From NCBI GenBank assembly GCA_022702705.1, contig CM040421.1:7322090-7386089 (forward strand): a DNA stretch of 64,000 bases, read 5' to 3'. Position 1 is the stretch's first letter. Each line of letters begins with the position of its first letter. Positions 22,901 to 33,905 of this stretch are shown here, in pieces. Both the position numbers and the translations under genes were made by a program. Source of the DNA: Papilionanthe hookeriana x Papilionanthe teres. Its lineage: Eukaryota; Streptophyta; Magnoliopsida; Asparagales; Orchidaceae. Below the pieces are notes generated by a model. The model worked only from the letters and a program-made list of their open reading frames with translations, did not search any database and was not told the DNA's origin.

Positions 22901-25900
22901 GGTTGTTGCTGGCTGGAATAAAGATAGTGGTTGGAATAGAGAATGACCAGCAGCTTGGAGGCAACTGGAGTGGAAGATTGGAGGGGGAGAATTTGAGGTA
23001 ATTACCAACTTGGGGGAAGATATAGCCAGAGTGCCACCGCCACCTCAGATGCAACTCTATGAAAGGGAAAATAACTCCACACAGAAATCTGAAGCAGAAA
23101 CACAAAACCAAAAACACGTAACCCTAAGCATGAAGAAAACAATACATATATGGCAACCAGTGAATAAAATAAGAAGGGAAAAACTCTCCTCTTGGGTGGC
23201 AGCATGAAAGGTAAGGGGTAGGTTTCGGCGGTAGTGGAGAATAGGCGCTGGCGGGATTGGGAGAGCGCTTCTCGCCTTTAATGTTATAGGCCCGGTCCGC
23301 CGGCCACGCCCAGTCGGTTCAGCCGCCCCCTTTAACATCTGCATCGATGGGATACGATTCTCTTGTCGTCCCGCATTGCGGAGTGGACACCCGCATCATC
23401 CAGGGTCGGGGCCCGGCTCGTGTCCTCCGCATCACGGGTGGTACACTGCATGCATCCAAGGTCACGGGACATGGCCCAGCATTGTCCTTTATCGCGGGTG
23501 GTATGCCCTCCTCTTCCTTCATAGAATTATGTAAAATTTGTTATGAAGTTATCTCAAATAGTCGTAACAGGGTCAAATATGCTTCCACAGGGGTTGAACC
23601 TAATAGATGGAAGTGAATAATTATTATTCCGTAATGTTATCTCAAAGAGTTTCATCTTATTATCCAATTTTGAAAGATTCTCCATTTGAAGTTAAGATGC
23701 TATGATATTTAGTTTATTCAATGGTGTTTACAGCTTTTTATTCTGTTTTTTATTTTTGTATTTTATTTTTATTTTTATGGAGATGCCATTTTGCAATATT
23801 GGACATGGTATCTTGGTTGTAGAGTGTATCCATGGAACTTCCAGAAGATCCTTCAAAGGTATCCTAACGCATAGCTTCCTAGCTTGCAAAACAAGTGCTC
23901 TATTTGAGATATTATTTAGCTGCTATGCAAGTTATTGTGTCCTTTAAATAATCATTTGCACCCCACCATCCTACATGTCTTGATCATAAGAAATCAGTCT
24001 GGCGAATTAATCTATTTTTTTATTTTTATAATATTTGCATATTGAACAACTTCAGATGATTACCCAATATGTTCAAAATTATGATAAGAAACAAAAAAAT
24101 CGTATGTGATGATGTAAGCTATAAACCAAGGACTAGATGCTTTAAGAACTTGTTAGACCGATGCCTACTGGCAGTTTATTCTTTTGGTATTTATTCCTAA
24201 ATAGCTGCAAACGTCTTATGTCCCGTAGTAAGAGCTCTCTGGCTTCTCCTTGCGCTAGAGGAGATTAAGAAGCTCATTCATTTTCTTTGTGAGCTGCATG
24301 ACAGAGAGAAAACTCTCACGCCTCTCCACCTTCCTCTCTGAATAGCTGGTAGCGAGAGAAACCCTTCTTGCTCGGTTTGTTCATTCTAAGGTGGCAGTTT
24401 ATTGTACCCGCATGATTCTATCTCCTTCTTTTGATCGATTAGGGCACTAGAAGTCGTGTCAAGTGTCTCCCACTTCCCTTCCCTTCTATGCCCGCGCGAC
24501 TGATGGATCGTTGATGTACAAAAAGGAAGGCTTGGGTGAACCATTCGAGCCCTTTAGGTGCGGAAGAATGCCACACGAGCTCTTCCTCCTTCCTCTCACA
24601 TTGATTCAAGGTCCTTTGCTTCATTTTCTTCTTCCTCTATTGTTTTCACACCATTTCTTGCGCGGCTCTCGCTCTCTCGCCTACTTCCTCTGTTCTCTGT
24701 CTCTCGCATGTGATGGGTTCGAATGAGAGGGGATGAAGGAAAAGCTGTAATTTGACTCTCCCACGAGTGGTGGCTTCCCTTTCAAACGATGTTTATGAAA
24801 CAACACCTGTATCACAGGTATTGTAACAGGTAATTTATTTAATTTTATTTTTTAATATAATTATTTAAACTTTTAAATAAGTTTATTATTACGGTATGTA
24901 TGTACGTATGTATGTGTGTGTGTATATTATGAATTCCTATTTTATTATTCTATATCCAACTATATGAGTTCTTATTTCTACCTTGGCCTTTTGTTCCAAT
25001 TTGTTTATATTGGCTAGATCTTCCTCACCGAGAAATGCTAATAATATCAAAAGTGCTGAATTGGCATAATACCAGCTTAATTGAGAAGACCATAATAAAT
25101 GGTTCGTGCCAAAAATTGAAAAATCTTTGATTTATAGAAGAGGAATACGAAGTTTCAGAGATAAAACTGTCATAATAATGATCAAACAGTCTACAGTATT
25201 GATGGGATAGATAAAATTATTTTACTTATGACGAATAAAGACTTGCATAACTATATGTATGATTATAAAATATTCATTTAGATTCAACTCAAATTGCATT
25301 AAAACTCCCCAATCATAAAAGATTAAATATTTCAATTTTAGCTTGACTTAGTATTAGATGTTTCAACTGGGATCAATCCCTAACGAGAATTATGAAAATT
25401 AGGCTATTTCATGGACTAATTTATTCTAATATATTTCTAAATCTTAGCTTATTCTTATTCAATATTAATTTATTCGAGGTTATAAAGCTACAACCTAATT
25501 ACATGGTAATGACTTCCCAAATGGGAAACTATCATTTATATAGACTCATCTTAATATATACCTATTTAAAAAGACAGCGGAACTAGTTGATTGCACTGTC
25601 TTAATTGAAACCAATCTATCAGCATCTTATATTGCAATAAATTGGATTATTTGATTGTTTGAAATGTCTTTTTTTGGAGTTTGGACGATGTCTTCTTCCC
25701 TGATTTCTAAATCTATAGTAAATTAAGAAATTGTCTGAATCATTCAAACATCCGATGCTGATGTTGACGTACGATTTTGCCCAAGAATTTTTGTAACATT
25801 TTCTTATAATGCTATACAATCTACTTTATCATTAGTTGAATTCTTTTATAGAAGAACCGCCTATTGAAACTTACGTTAGGACAAGATGAGTAGAACTTGA

Positions 25901-28900
25901 ATAATACATCGTTTGAGAGAACTTGTTCTCCTACCACATCTAAAATGAATTTTAGTTTTCATGAATTACAGAATAGGTAGTAAGTTTCAAGCATACTTAA
26001 TCCAGATTATCTCCAGCCAAATATAATTAGTTCCATGAATTGTATAAAAGTATTTCCATAAAAAAAAGAGAATTAGTATCTCAATTTTCTTTTAGATGCC
26101 TTGATTATTCTGACAATAACAATAGCAACAACGATAAGCCCTTATTATCCTAAAAAAACGACAAATCAACAATGTCTTTTGTAGAATTTTTTAAATATAC
26201 AAAGGAAGCCCAGCTTTCCATGATTTCAAAAAATTGGCAATAAAAAGGGAAAATCTTGAATCTATTTATCCTTCTTTTAAAGCCTATATTATCATTCAAA
26301 ATTACAAATTATAAAACATAGAAATCTCAGCATTTGGTAAAGTAAATACCAAAGCGCAAGTTATTAATGAATTAAAATAATTAAATAGCTTAATTTCACA
26401 ATTGGTGCTCTCCAAAATATTTTTGGTCATTTAATTCATATCAAAAAATAAAATTGATAAGATTAATAAAAAAATTCAAAATATTAATAAAACTAAAGAT
26501 CCAATGATCATAATTGAAAACTCAAAATCCAACACCATTGAACCCCATTTGCAGGTTGAATTCAATTCAGAACCAAGTTTAAGAGATTTTAAAGAATAAG
26601 TTTTAAAAGGTGAAAAAATTATATGATAACCACATTGGATGAAACTTCACGTGGAATGTGTTCACTCAAAAGAAAGTCTTTTTTACGCCAAAATATAACT
26701 TCATTAAACATTTTAAGAAATACGGATCTAACCTTTACCAAACCTTTGACTTTCAATCAAAGTGAGATGTCTATCAAAATTAATAGGTCGATATTAATAC
26801 CAGGATATTATTCGAAGAATCGCCTAATTGTTACTAACATGTTTACAATGCTTCTGAAATTATGAATGGAAGTTGTTGGTTAGATTGAAAATCAAATTCA
26901 AGAAACATTATGCTTTATACTTGTATATGTTATGACAACTCAAATATTCCATAATTGAACCCTCCAAAAATCCAAAATGACTTTTTGTCGATCGACATAT
27001 ATTTTAAAGGGCTAGTGGGATAATTATCTTTCACTCAAACAAAAAATAAAATCTCTTTCGAAGATGTTAATTTTCGAATATCGAACGATATACGTCCTAA
27101 TTCTAACAATTCTAAATATTTTATTGGTACGATAATTCGAGGAGAAGTTATTAGATCTTTATTCTAAAAATTTAGATGTCCTACCTTTGATTTCGAAGGT
27201 GGTACAAAGATTTTTATTTAGTCTAGTTATGACTCTATCTGATGCTGAACAATGCATTAGAAACAAATAATTATAGGTCATTCAAATTTATTTGTGGAAA
27301 ACATTTAGAAAATTCTTTGCAACAAACGATTAAACAATATTCCCTCTAAAATTCGATGTATGGAATGCCTTTAAATACTTGCATTCAAAGGCGGGCTTGA
27401 TATATACTCTTAGATTAAACTGAATAATTAGCTTAAAGGGGAAAGAATTATGGGGAAAAATAACTAGGAGCATTTTGTTTGCAATTCGCCAGCGAACCAT
27501 CATTTTCAAAAATTCTTTACAAAGGAAGATAAAATCCTTTAAAAATATATCAAAATGAATTCTTTCCATAAAAAAAATAAATCACGCTCTTTCTTATCGA
27601 GAATATACGTCGATTGTATCGATGTGTTTGCATTTATCACAATGCTAACAAATGTACAATCGATAAAAAACTCAATCTGTTTAAAATTGGTGAGGTTAAA
27701 ACAAATCCTCATGAACATTTCATGAACAGATATCAAATCCTCAAATTCTGAAGAATCAAATGTATATAGCTCATCTTTTGAATCACTAGATACAAATTTT
27801 ATTGTAATGATTGTGATCAAATAAATTGTTGCAAATCCATTATCAAAGTGTTAGGAGTATTTAGCTTGATAGAGGGGATTCAAAAGAACAAATCAATAAA
27901 GTATTTTTTCAAATTTTTTATTCTAAAACTAGGAATAAAATCTTAGATCTTTTAAAATAATAACCGACAATTAAAACTATTATAGAATTTGTACAACTAT
28001 TGAACTAACAAAAGATGCATTAAAAAAAAATAATAATAACTCATAACTATAGAAATAAAAAATTGGATTGATTACTTCAATATTCTTTCCATAGATTCTT
28101 AAGAAGACAATATCTGTATTGAAAATATACTCCTCAAGTGAACGACTTCTTCCTTTTAGAAATAAAATATTTCACAAATAGTATATTTCTATTCAGTTAA
28201 TAATTAATAAATATTGCAACATATTATTGTACTAGTTGCTAGTGGTGCTTCCATGAATTATTTTGAAGTAGAATAATACCTTCTTAACCTAAAAAAAATC
28301 AAAAATCTATCTCTGGTAGGGACAATTGCATATAATTTCAATATAAATCGATATTTGCAACATTTTACAAAAATGATATATGAAGATTATTCAATGTTAT
28401 TAAAACTCAAAGCGCGATACGATCGGCAAGGTTTTATTTTTTCTTAAAGCGCAAAGCACATATCGAAACAACACTTTTATTAGTCAAAGCGTTAATAGTT
28501 TATATAAAATTATTAATGTATAAATATTATTCACTAATAATTATAAATTATAAAGTATGACTTTTTTTTTAATGAATCCCGTAGAAATTTTATTTCATAA
28601 AAAAGTAATTACATGGATGTGGCTAATAGTTCTACTAAACCCCAAACACATATAACTCACACAAAGCAAATAAAATCCTAAGAAACATTAGCCAACAACA
28701 CAACTCACACGAAAAACTTAAAAACTATTACTAGCACAAATAAAAAGGATATTCAAACACTCCTCTTCAAGCAACCGAGAAAGCTCCAAAGGAATCTTAT
28801 TAAAAAATCAATCACTGAGAATTCGATGCAGCTACTCATAGCCCATTAGCGCATTGATTTCTTTACGGATGAATAAAGAGCCAACGAACACCGCATGATT

Positions 28901-31900
28901 TAGTAAAGAAAATTCTTTGTTCATATGAATAATCAAACGCCAATGATACTCCTTCACATTACAATACTTCAGAGAATCCATTTCTGTCAAAATTTTATCA
29001 CAACCACATCTAACAGCAAGGTTCAAAGCAGCAATCACTGCCTCGGCCTCTACACAAATAGGAGAAGAAGCAATAACCGGTGTAGAAAATCACAACAGAC
29101 AAGCACCAGAATAGTTCCTGCACATACCTCCAATTTCAGCAAACAAATTATTACAACTACCATCTGCATTGAATTTCAAAGCTCCATTCTCTGGTTTTTT
29201 CTACAGAATCAAATTAGTCACAGTTTTACAATTCCTAGGAATCGTAATATTGAACTTATGAAAAACCTTCAGAAAATCTAAATTAACAAGTTTCTTAAAC
29301 CTTCCATATCTTAACATTTTAAAAATAAAATTTATAATGTACATAAAACAAGAGAACTTAGTAACCAGTTGACTAACATGCTTACTATCATTTCTTGTAG
29401 TCCATAAGAACTAAAATACTACGGTGGGAATAAAAACAAAAAACAAATACTGTATTATTCCTTACAAAATCGAGTCCATCCAATAGGTTGATCGAATTTT
29501 CTTAGGTTTCTGTCAAACAAAGAAAAAGACCTTATCCCAGAAACCTACATCAGCAAGGCTTGATTGCAAAAAAGATGCTCAACCTCTTCCTCATGAATCT
29601 TACGCAAAGGACGTGAAGGTAATCTAATGTTTTTGTTTTGAAATATCATGTTTGTAGAATAATTTTATCAAGTATGCTAAAAAAAAGGATTAAAAGTTCA
29701 CAAATGAATTCCAAGCTCAATCTTAGTCGAGACCCAAATTGAATAAGAGAATTGACAAAAGTAAAAGAGGTAAGTGCACAAACTACCTTTAATCTTAATA
29801 CCATCCCCCAAAATTGATAAGAATTTTAGAAATCAAATGAGAATCTTCTTTACTCACCAAATCACGGTTAGAATCCCAATTATTATTAGACCACGGCTCC
29901 TCACCACATCATCTTAACCTCATGAGGACCGGCATAAGATTCGGTGAAGGGTCATCACCCGGCCAATTGTCATACCAAACAAAAGCTACAAAAACCCTCT
30001 GCAATATCCCAACAAAGAAACTTTTCGGTACAATTAGAGACTTTTAACATTTCATTCCAAACAAAAAGAATTAGGAGAACTAAGTAATGGCCAAGGATGA
30101 CCATTATTACAATACTTTCTTCTCATCATACGAGCTCATAAAGGCTTGCCATCTACGACGCGAGTTTCATGAAGTTGATCTTCATAAAATCATTTAATGA
30201 TCTAAAACCTAAATCACCATATTTGGTAGGTTTACATTTTTATACCATCTAATCGATGGATTATATGATCTTACTTGACCCATAAAAACTTGTTAAAATT
30301 ATTCTCCGATCTATTACAAATACAGAAGGCATTTCATGAAAAAAGTGTATAAAGAGGAATAGTGTTAAGAGCACTTTCTAAGTAAAGTAACTTTGCCACA
30401 GATAAAAAGAGATTGTCCCAGACATGATTCTTTTTATTGATTTTATCAATATCACTGTCTAAAAGATGATTTTTTCTCTTGCCTTTCTCTACATTAAAGC
30501 CCGAATAAACGACGAGGAAGCTCCCCTTTGGCACAACCCGGTAACATCACGAATCCAACTTTTCTTCTTAGTGAAATCCAATTAGAACAATAAAAATTGC
30601 ATTCTGCAGGATTAAATATTAATCAAAACGGCTTTGAAAATGTTCCAATCCTTTCCACAATTTTTTAATAGAACTTTTATTAACATTAATAAAGAAAATG
30701 AGATCATCAGCTAAACATCCCTTTATCATTATAATGCATGCTAGAATAAGTATTAAGAAGCTTGTTAAGATATTTAGAAAGGTAACCAAAAGCCAAAATG
30801 AAAATAAGAGGAGAAAGAGGATCTCCCTGTTTTAATCCCTCTGGAAGATTTGAAGAAACCACATTTATTGCCATTAATAAGCGGAGTCCCTTTGCTTGAG
30901 ATATACGAGTTCATTTTATGTTTACGGTAGTTTGCCTTTTCTTTGTGCCGTTATATTTGTTTTTAACATTATTGCCTATTACGTGAAATTTCTTTCTTCT
31001 TTGCTTTGCTTTATTACATCACTTTCTTCTTGTCTCTTCTTTATGGCACATTTCTTTACTTCCATTTTTTGTACGGTTCTTTGCATCTGCGCATTCTTGC
31101 TTTTCCTTTCTTGCACCTACCATTTCTTTTATTTATGTGTAGCACACCCTTTTAGAGTAGGATGGCCAGTGAAACTGGTTTATGGGAGTACCTTTGCGGC
31201 GGACGGAGTTGACCCCGGCAATTTACGTATGTAGCAAGCGTGGCAGAAGCTACGTCTGGTACACGACATGTAAGCGCGGGCAAAAGCTTAGAGTAGGACG
31301 ACGAGATGCGGTGATGGAGGAGGCAATTCTGTGTGTCTGTAGAAATTTAAACCTTTTTCTTAGTTTAAATAACAAGCGCGTAGGATTTTGAGGTAGTCGT
31401 AATGCGGCAATATTGTCTGATATAAGCACTGCTTCAGCTTTTAGGATTAAGTGCGTGGATTACATGCGACGTAAATTCTCTTTTATATTACGAGTTATTT
31501 GCGTAAGCGGATATTATGCGAAGTGTAATTTTACATAATTAATGATTAATAGTAGAAATTTAAATAAATTAGTTTTCAAAATTTTAAAACTAATGATAGG
31601 ATAATTTGGGAAGTAATCGAGGTTGGCACTCATTTCGTGACATCCTCTACGCTTCTTCTCTTTGATTCCGAAATAAGTGTTCCTTTTTGGTCCTTCCCTT
31701 ACTTGGCTTTCTTATTAACGCTTGAAAAGCTCTAAATTTTGAATTCTTGAAGATAAATATCTCGGATCATCGTAAAGGGATTACTTTCTTGAATGGCTCG
31801 GTCGTTTGATAGGTAATTAGCTATGGAAGGCTTTTAGAGCACTGATAATATAAGCACTTATTTAATTTAATATTAAGTAGAAGTTATCGGTCGAAATAAA

Positions 31901-33794
31901 ATGTTGTAATGCGAAAGCAGTTGCGTAAATTACGTGATTTATTTGTTAATTACGTCGTTAAGTAGTGTGTTTGTTGCTTAGGATAGATGCGTGCTACGAT
32001 ATTGTCTTCATTTCACATATACTAATAAATAAATGAGATACATCGAATTCTCGTTTTTTCCAAAAATTTAAATATTATTTAAAAAAAATCAATATATATA
32101 CATATATATTAAATTAAATCAATACCACATTATATCTTATATTTTTCAAAAACATCATTTTAACGGCCGACAAAACCGCGGGCAATTTATCCTGAAACTC
32201 TGGCCCCTTTAGTGACGTTAACCTCTAAACAAAATTTTGCTAATTAGCAAGCTAAATTATAAAAATTTGATTTCAAAATATAATATATCTTTAGTGGTAA
32301 TAACACTATTTAATTCTTTTATATTTTATTTATTTTATTATTATTTTTTTTACGTTTGAATTTATGTGGGGAGCATTTGGATTGGATAAGCTGGAAAAGG
32401 GAAGGCTCTAATGGAGCCCCTTACTTCCAGGAGTGTTTGTGGAGGAAATTCCTTCCACAGGAGGTAGATGACGATGTGGTGATCGATCACCTCCAAAAGA
32501 TCAAATTGACGTAAAGGAATACTTCTGGATGCAACATCACAAAAGACTATCCAATATATCGTGTCTTCGGAGATTGCTTATCACCTCAAATCAGCTCATC
32601 AAATTTGAATGACATAACTTCTGAAGATTATCATATTAATTCACCATGGTCTCTAATGCTTATCGATAAAGTCAAATATCAGATATTTGATTAAGTTTCA
32701 ACTTATTCTCAGAGTATATATTATTAAGTCAAATTTGAATGCAAGTATTTAACAATCTTCTATATGTTAGAATTTCATAGGAAATATTTTCTATTTTTTT
32801 GGTCACTTAGATTTTTCGTAACTCTCTTCACAAATAAATAATTTTATTATGGAGCAAGCATGAGGTTGATATGGAGATCAATAATTGTAGAGCAAGTTGA
32901 TTTATAATAATAATTTTGATTGACATGTTTTATATTGATTCCATTGTAACAAAAAAAAATTAAACTCAATATATTTCCCACAATAAAATCAATGTAACAT
33001 ATTAGACAAAGTTATATAAAAAAAAATTTACTCGCACCACTGAAGCTATTTCTATTGTATTCGAAGCTCTAGCTATTATACATGTGCAAATAAGATACGT
33101 AGGAAATTATATTTCCTATAAAAATGAAAAAATAATTTTCCTAAGCTGCCCCTATTTTTAATACTATTACCTTTAATTTTTGCTAGTTTAGTTGATATAA
33201 CTATCTTGGTCATGTTTAAAGAGTCTTCAGACTAAGTTATGCCTTTTTACATGAGTTGGTACTAAAGTATTCCTCACAAATAGTCAGGAGATCATCTTGG
33301 TCTTCTTCTTTTTTAGGATACATGGCTAAAACGTAACAACCTTTAACATCCAAACAAACTAATTTGGATTTCAACTTATTTTTTAATCGTACTATAGAAA
33401 ATGATACATTTGGAGAGCTCTCAATTGGCATGAATTTTCCAAAAATTTAAATAATGATTTGCATCAATTCTTACCTAACAACAAAATCAGCCTCATGTCT
33501 TCTTTTTTTACCCTCTATCAGGTTTCTAAAATGGGAGTTACAAGCATACTAGTGGATAATGGGTGTGAATCTTCAAAATTGTATTCTGGACTAGAGCAGT
33601 TTTCAAAGAATTCCAAATTAGCAGATATGAACAAAACAGGTACAATTTTTAATTTTATCTTGTTTTTATTTTTGACAAGACTCCACCTGAGTGTCATCAT
33701 CTCACGTCTACAACTTATAATTAGTTTAATGTCGACCTATTGATGTCTCTTGTAAATGAAAACTGCAGCAAATCTTGGTGCTTCTTTCACATAA
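16817..33794 (+). CDS. MDP1: Magnesium-dependent phosphatase 1-like HAD phosphatase (exons 2-5)
   Basis: Plant MDP1-type phosphatase of the haloacid dehalogenase superfamily, a small soluble Mg-dependent enzyme implicated in removing phosphate from sugar or protein-glycation substrates. Four exons join in phase: 16817-16988, 21291-21407, 33522-33639 and 33769-33794 (TAA), giving 144 codons plus one base. Every internal junction is GT-AG. Visible family features: the Ser-Arg motif in MAIASRSPTPDIANTFIDKL (HAD motif II region), the acidic FFDDEYRNI motif in exon 3 (the Mg-binding aspartates), and MGVTSILVDNG in exon 4. The first exon should carry the nucleophile motif DxDxT and end in phase 2; it was not found between 1 and 16816, so it is either outside the window or lost. 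The third intron is 12.1 kb and holds pararetroviral and LINE DNA. Confidence 0.8.
16989..18365. other. MDP1 intron 2, left part
   Basis: T-rich intron start, then unassigned AT-rich sequence. The short open frame at 16996-17196 is simple-sequence translation. No element was recognised. Confidence 0.4.
18366..18500 (-). mobile_element. L1 LINE 3' end (5'-truncated copy)
   Basis: Starts with a T-run (poly-A tail on the - strand) followed by CCGTAGGAAATTTTATTTCAT, an AATAATTACA block and ACAACTCACACAAACAAAATAAAA. The same 3' UTR occurs at 28562-28690 at the end of the long L1 copy, so both belong to one family. Only about 135 bp remain. Confidence 0.65.
18500..19690 (+). repeat. CpG-rich block, possible solo LTR
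   Basis: About 1.2 kb, rich in CG and sharply different from the surrounding AT-rich intron. It contains an AAT/ATT triplet tract (19005-19050), a TATATAAA box at 19416-19423 about 30 bp before GC-poorer sequence, and pyrimidine-rich stretches whose frames are open on both strands (18981-19422). This looks like the U3/R region of a Gypsy LTR, but no second copy, primer-binding site or target duplication was found. A host CpG-rich promoter is the other possibility. Confidence 0.3.
19694..20110 (-). mobile_element. L1 LINE ORF2 fragment
   Basis: Two overlapping frames on the - strand give the region between reverse transcriptase and zf-RVT of plant L1 ORF2: NIHWMIWSKMCKHTKFGGL, LWVRFRESTSLWAHMMKG, then a tryptophan-containing block (FVWKEMLQVV) and GEGLYSFWFDNWIGGGSL. 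One frameshift near 19930 separates them. The same segment occurs in the long L1 copy at about 29900-30250. It lies in MDP1 intron 2, antisense to the gene. Confidence 0.75.
20111..21290. other. MDP1 intron 2, right part
   Basis: AT-rich, with no gene or element recognised. Short open frames on both strands are random. It ends in the acceptor TTTGACACAG of exon 3. Confidence 0.4.
21291..21407 (+). CDS. MDP1: MDP1-like exon 3
   Basis: Exactly 39 codons in phase 0, from EIFSSWTHKAEHF to FFDDEYRNIDT, between acceptor GACACAG and donor ACG|GTAATT. FFDDE is the HAD motif that binds Mg. Sequence quality is high, with no stops, and agrees with purifying selection. Confidence 0.9.
21640..23530. other. 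GC/purine-rich unassigned block in MDP1 intron 3
   Basis: From about 21640 to 23530 the composition is GC-rich, with long purine-rich runs and short open frames on both strands that look like low-complexity shadows. Two AT-rich patches (about 21640 and 22450) resemble each other weakly. It may be a decayed non-autonomous LTR element, but no PBS, LTR pair or domain can be shown. Confidence 0.3.
22128..22163 (-). other. G-quadruplex-type motif
   Basis: The - strand has five or more runs of three to six G separated by one to several bases (GGGGTGGGTGGGGTGGG, then TTGAGG and GGGGTGGGGGG). This fits the G3+N1-7 quadruplex pattern. On the coding strand of MDP1 it is C-rich. Confidence 0.6.
23531..24890. 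other. MDP1 intron 3, unassigned
   Basis: Mixed composition, with no domain or element recognised. Open frames at 24439-24726 overlap on opposite strands and match nothing. Confidence 0.3.
24893..24928. repeat. TATG/TGTG microsatellite
   Basis: A short run of GTATGTATGT-type units passing into TGTGTGTG. Confidence 0.7.
25000..28420 (+). pseudogene. Endogenous pararetrovirus fragment, copy A (movement protein and coat region)
   Basis: Degenerate Caulimoviridae-type sequence integrated in MDP1 intron 3. About 25050-25850 reads, over several broken frames, as a viral movement protein: a basic start, a central hydrophobic strand-rich core (best seen in the open stretch 25392-25586) and a C-terminal block ending near 25800. 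About 27590-27730 contains a Cys-His zinc-knuckle remnant followed by an acidic serine-rich segment, typical of the coat/gag region. The type seems closest to petuvirus- or florendovirus-like endogenous elements, by resemblance only. Many stops, frameshifts and gaps show an old, non-functional copy. Similarity to copy B starts near 27460. Confidence 0.6.
28562..30893 (-). mobile_element. L1 LINE, 5'-truncated ORF2 and 3' UTR
   Basis: A 2.3-kb copy read on the - strand. At about 30890-30800 is the reverse-transcriptase block LINGNKCGFFKSSRG followed by a QGDPLSP-like motif split by one base. At about 30705 is LADDLIFF, replacing the usual YADD/FADD catalytic motif. The frame 30534-30334 has VAKLLYLESALNTIPLYTLFS (thumb region). 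Then come the linker block shared with 19694-20110, and at 29038-28832 the RNase H C-terminus with the EMDS acidic motif. The 3' UTR ends in T9 at 28562-28570. Stops break the frame. It separates copy A of the pararetrovirus from its 3' part and is antisense to MDP1. Confidence 0.8.
30894..32430. other. Unassigned insertion in MDP1 intron 3
   Basis: This segment has no counterpart in the second copy of the tandem duplication, so it was probably inserted or lost after duplication. Part of it (31140-31700) is GC-richer and contains motifs such as GAGTAGGATGGCCAG and a CATTTCGTGACATCC block. It could be an LTR. The frame 30896-31234 is hydrophobic T-rich sequence and not a credible gene. Confidence 0.3.
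33522..33639 (+). CDS. MDP1: MDP1-like exon 4
   Basis: Acceptor CTCTATCAG, donor ACAG|GTACAA, 118 bp, phase 0 to phase 1. It encodes VSKMGVTSILVDNG and then a helix ending ADMNKT. The family's last helix of the HAD fold lies here. Open and well conserved, in contrast to its copy at 37479. Confidence 0.85.
33769..33794 (+). CDS. MDP1: MDP1-like terminal exon 5
   Basis: After acceptor AAACTGCAG, the phase-1 junction gives ANLGASFT and then TAA. The 129-bp intron between exons 4 and 5 begins GTACAA. The tail is short and plants differ here, so this exon is inferred from the splice sites and from co-duplication with exon 4 at 37698. Read-through into the intron after exon 4 is the alternative. 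Confidence 0.55.
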
Positions 33795-33905
33795 AATTAT
33801 AGCGTTTATCATGGGAGGATCTGATTATAATGGGAGTACGTTTTATAATGTTATTACTTACTTTCAAGCTTGCTTATCATAGAAATATTAATACATTAAA
33901 TATTT

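Larger units (their letters stand above)
32440..33905 (+). repeat. Duplicated unit, left copy (viral 3' part plus MDP1 exons 4-5)
   Basis: This segment aligns in order with 36150-37845: the CCACAGGAGGTAGATGAC block, the CAAATCAGCTCATC block, the GCAAGCATGAG block, then exon 4 with its flanks and exon 5. The left part is not host-like and is probably the 3' end or intergenic region of the pararetrovirus. With copy A at 27460-28420 it forms the left unit of a tandem duplication. Confidence 0.7.

Noticed and set aside
21813..23616. ORFs in the purine-rich intron block, and a possible second Copia-type PBS near 22433
   Set aside because: The GATACCAGAGCTTG order does not match a PBS beside an LTR, and the ORFs look like composition effects.
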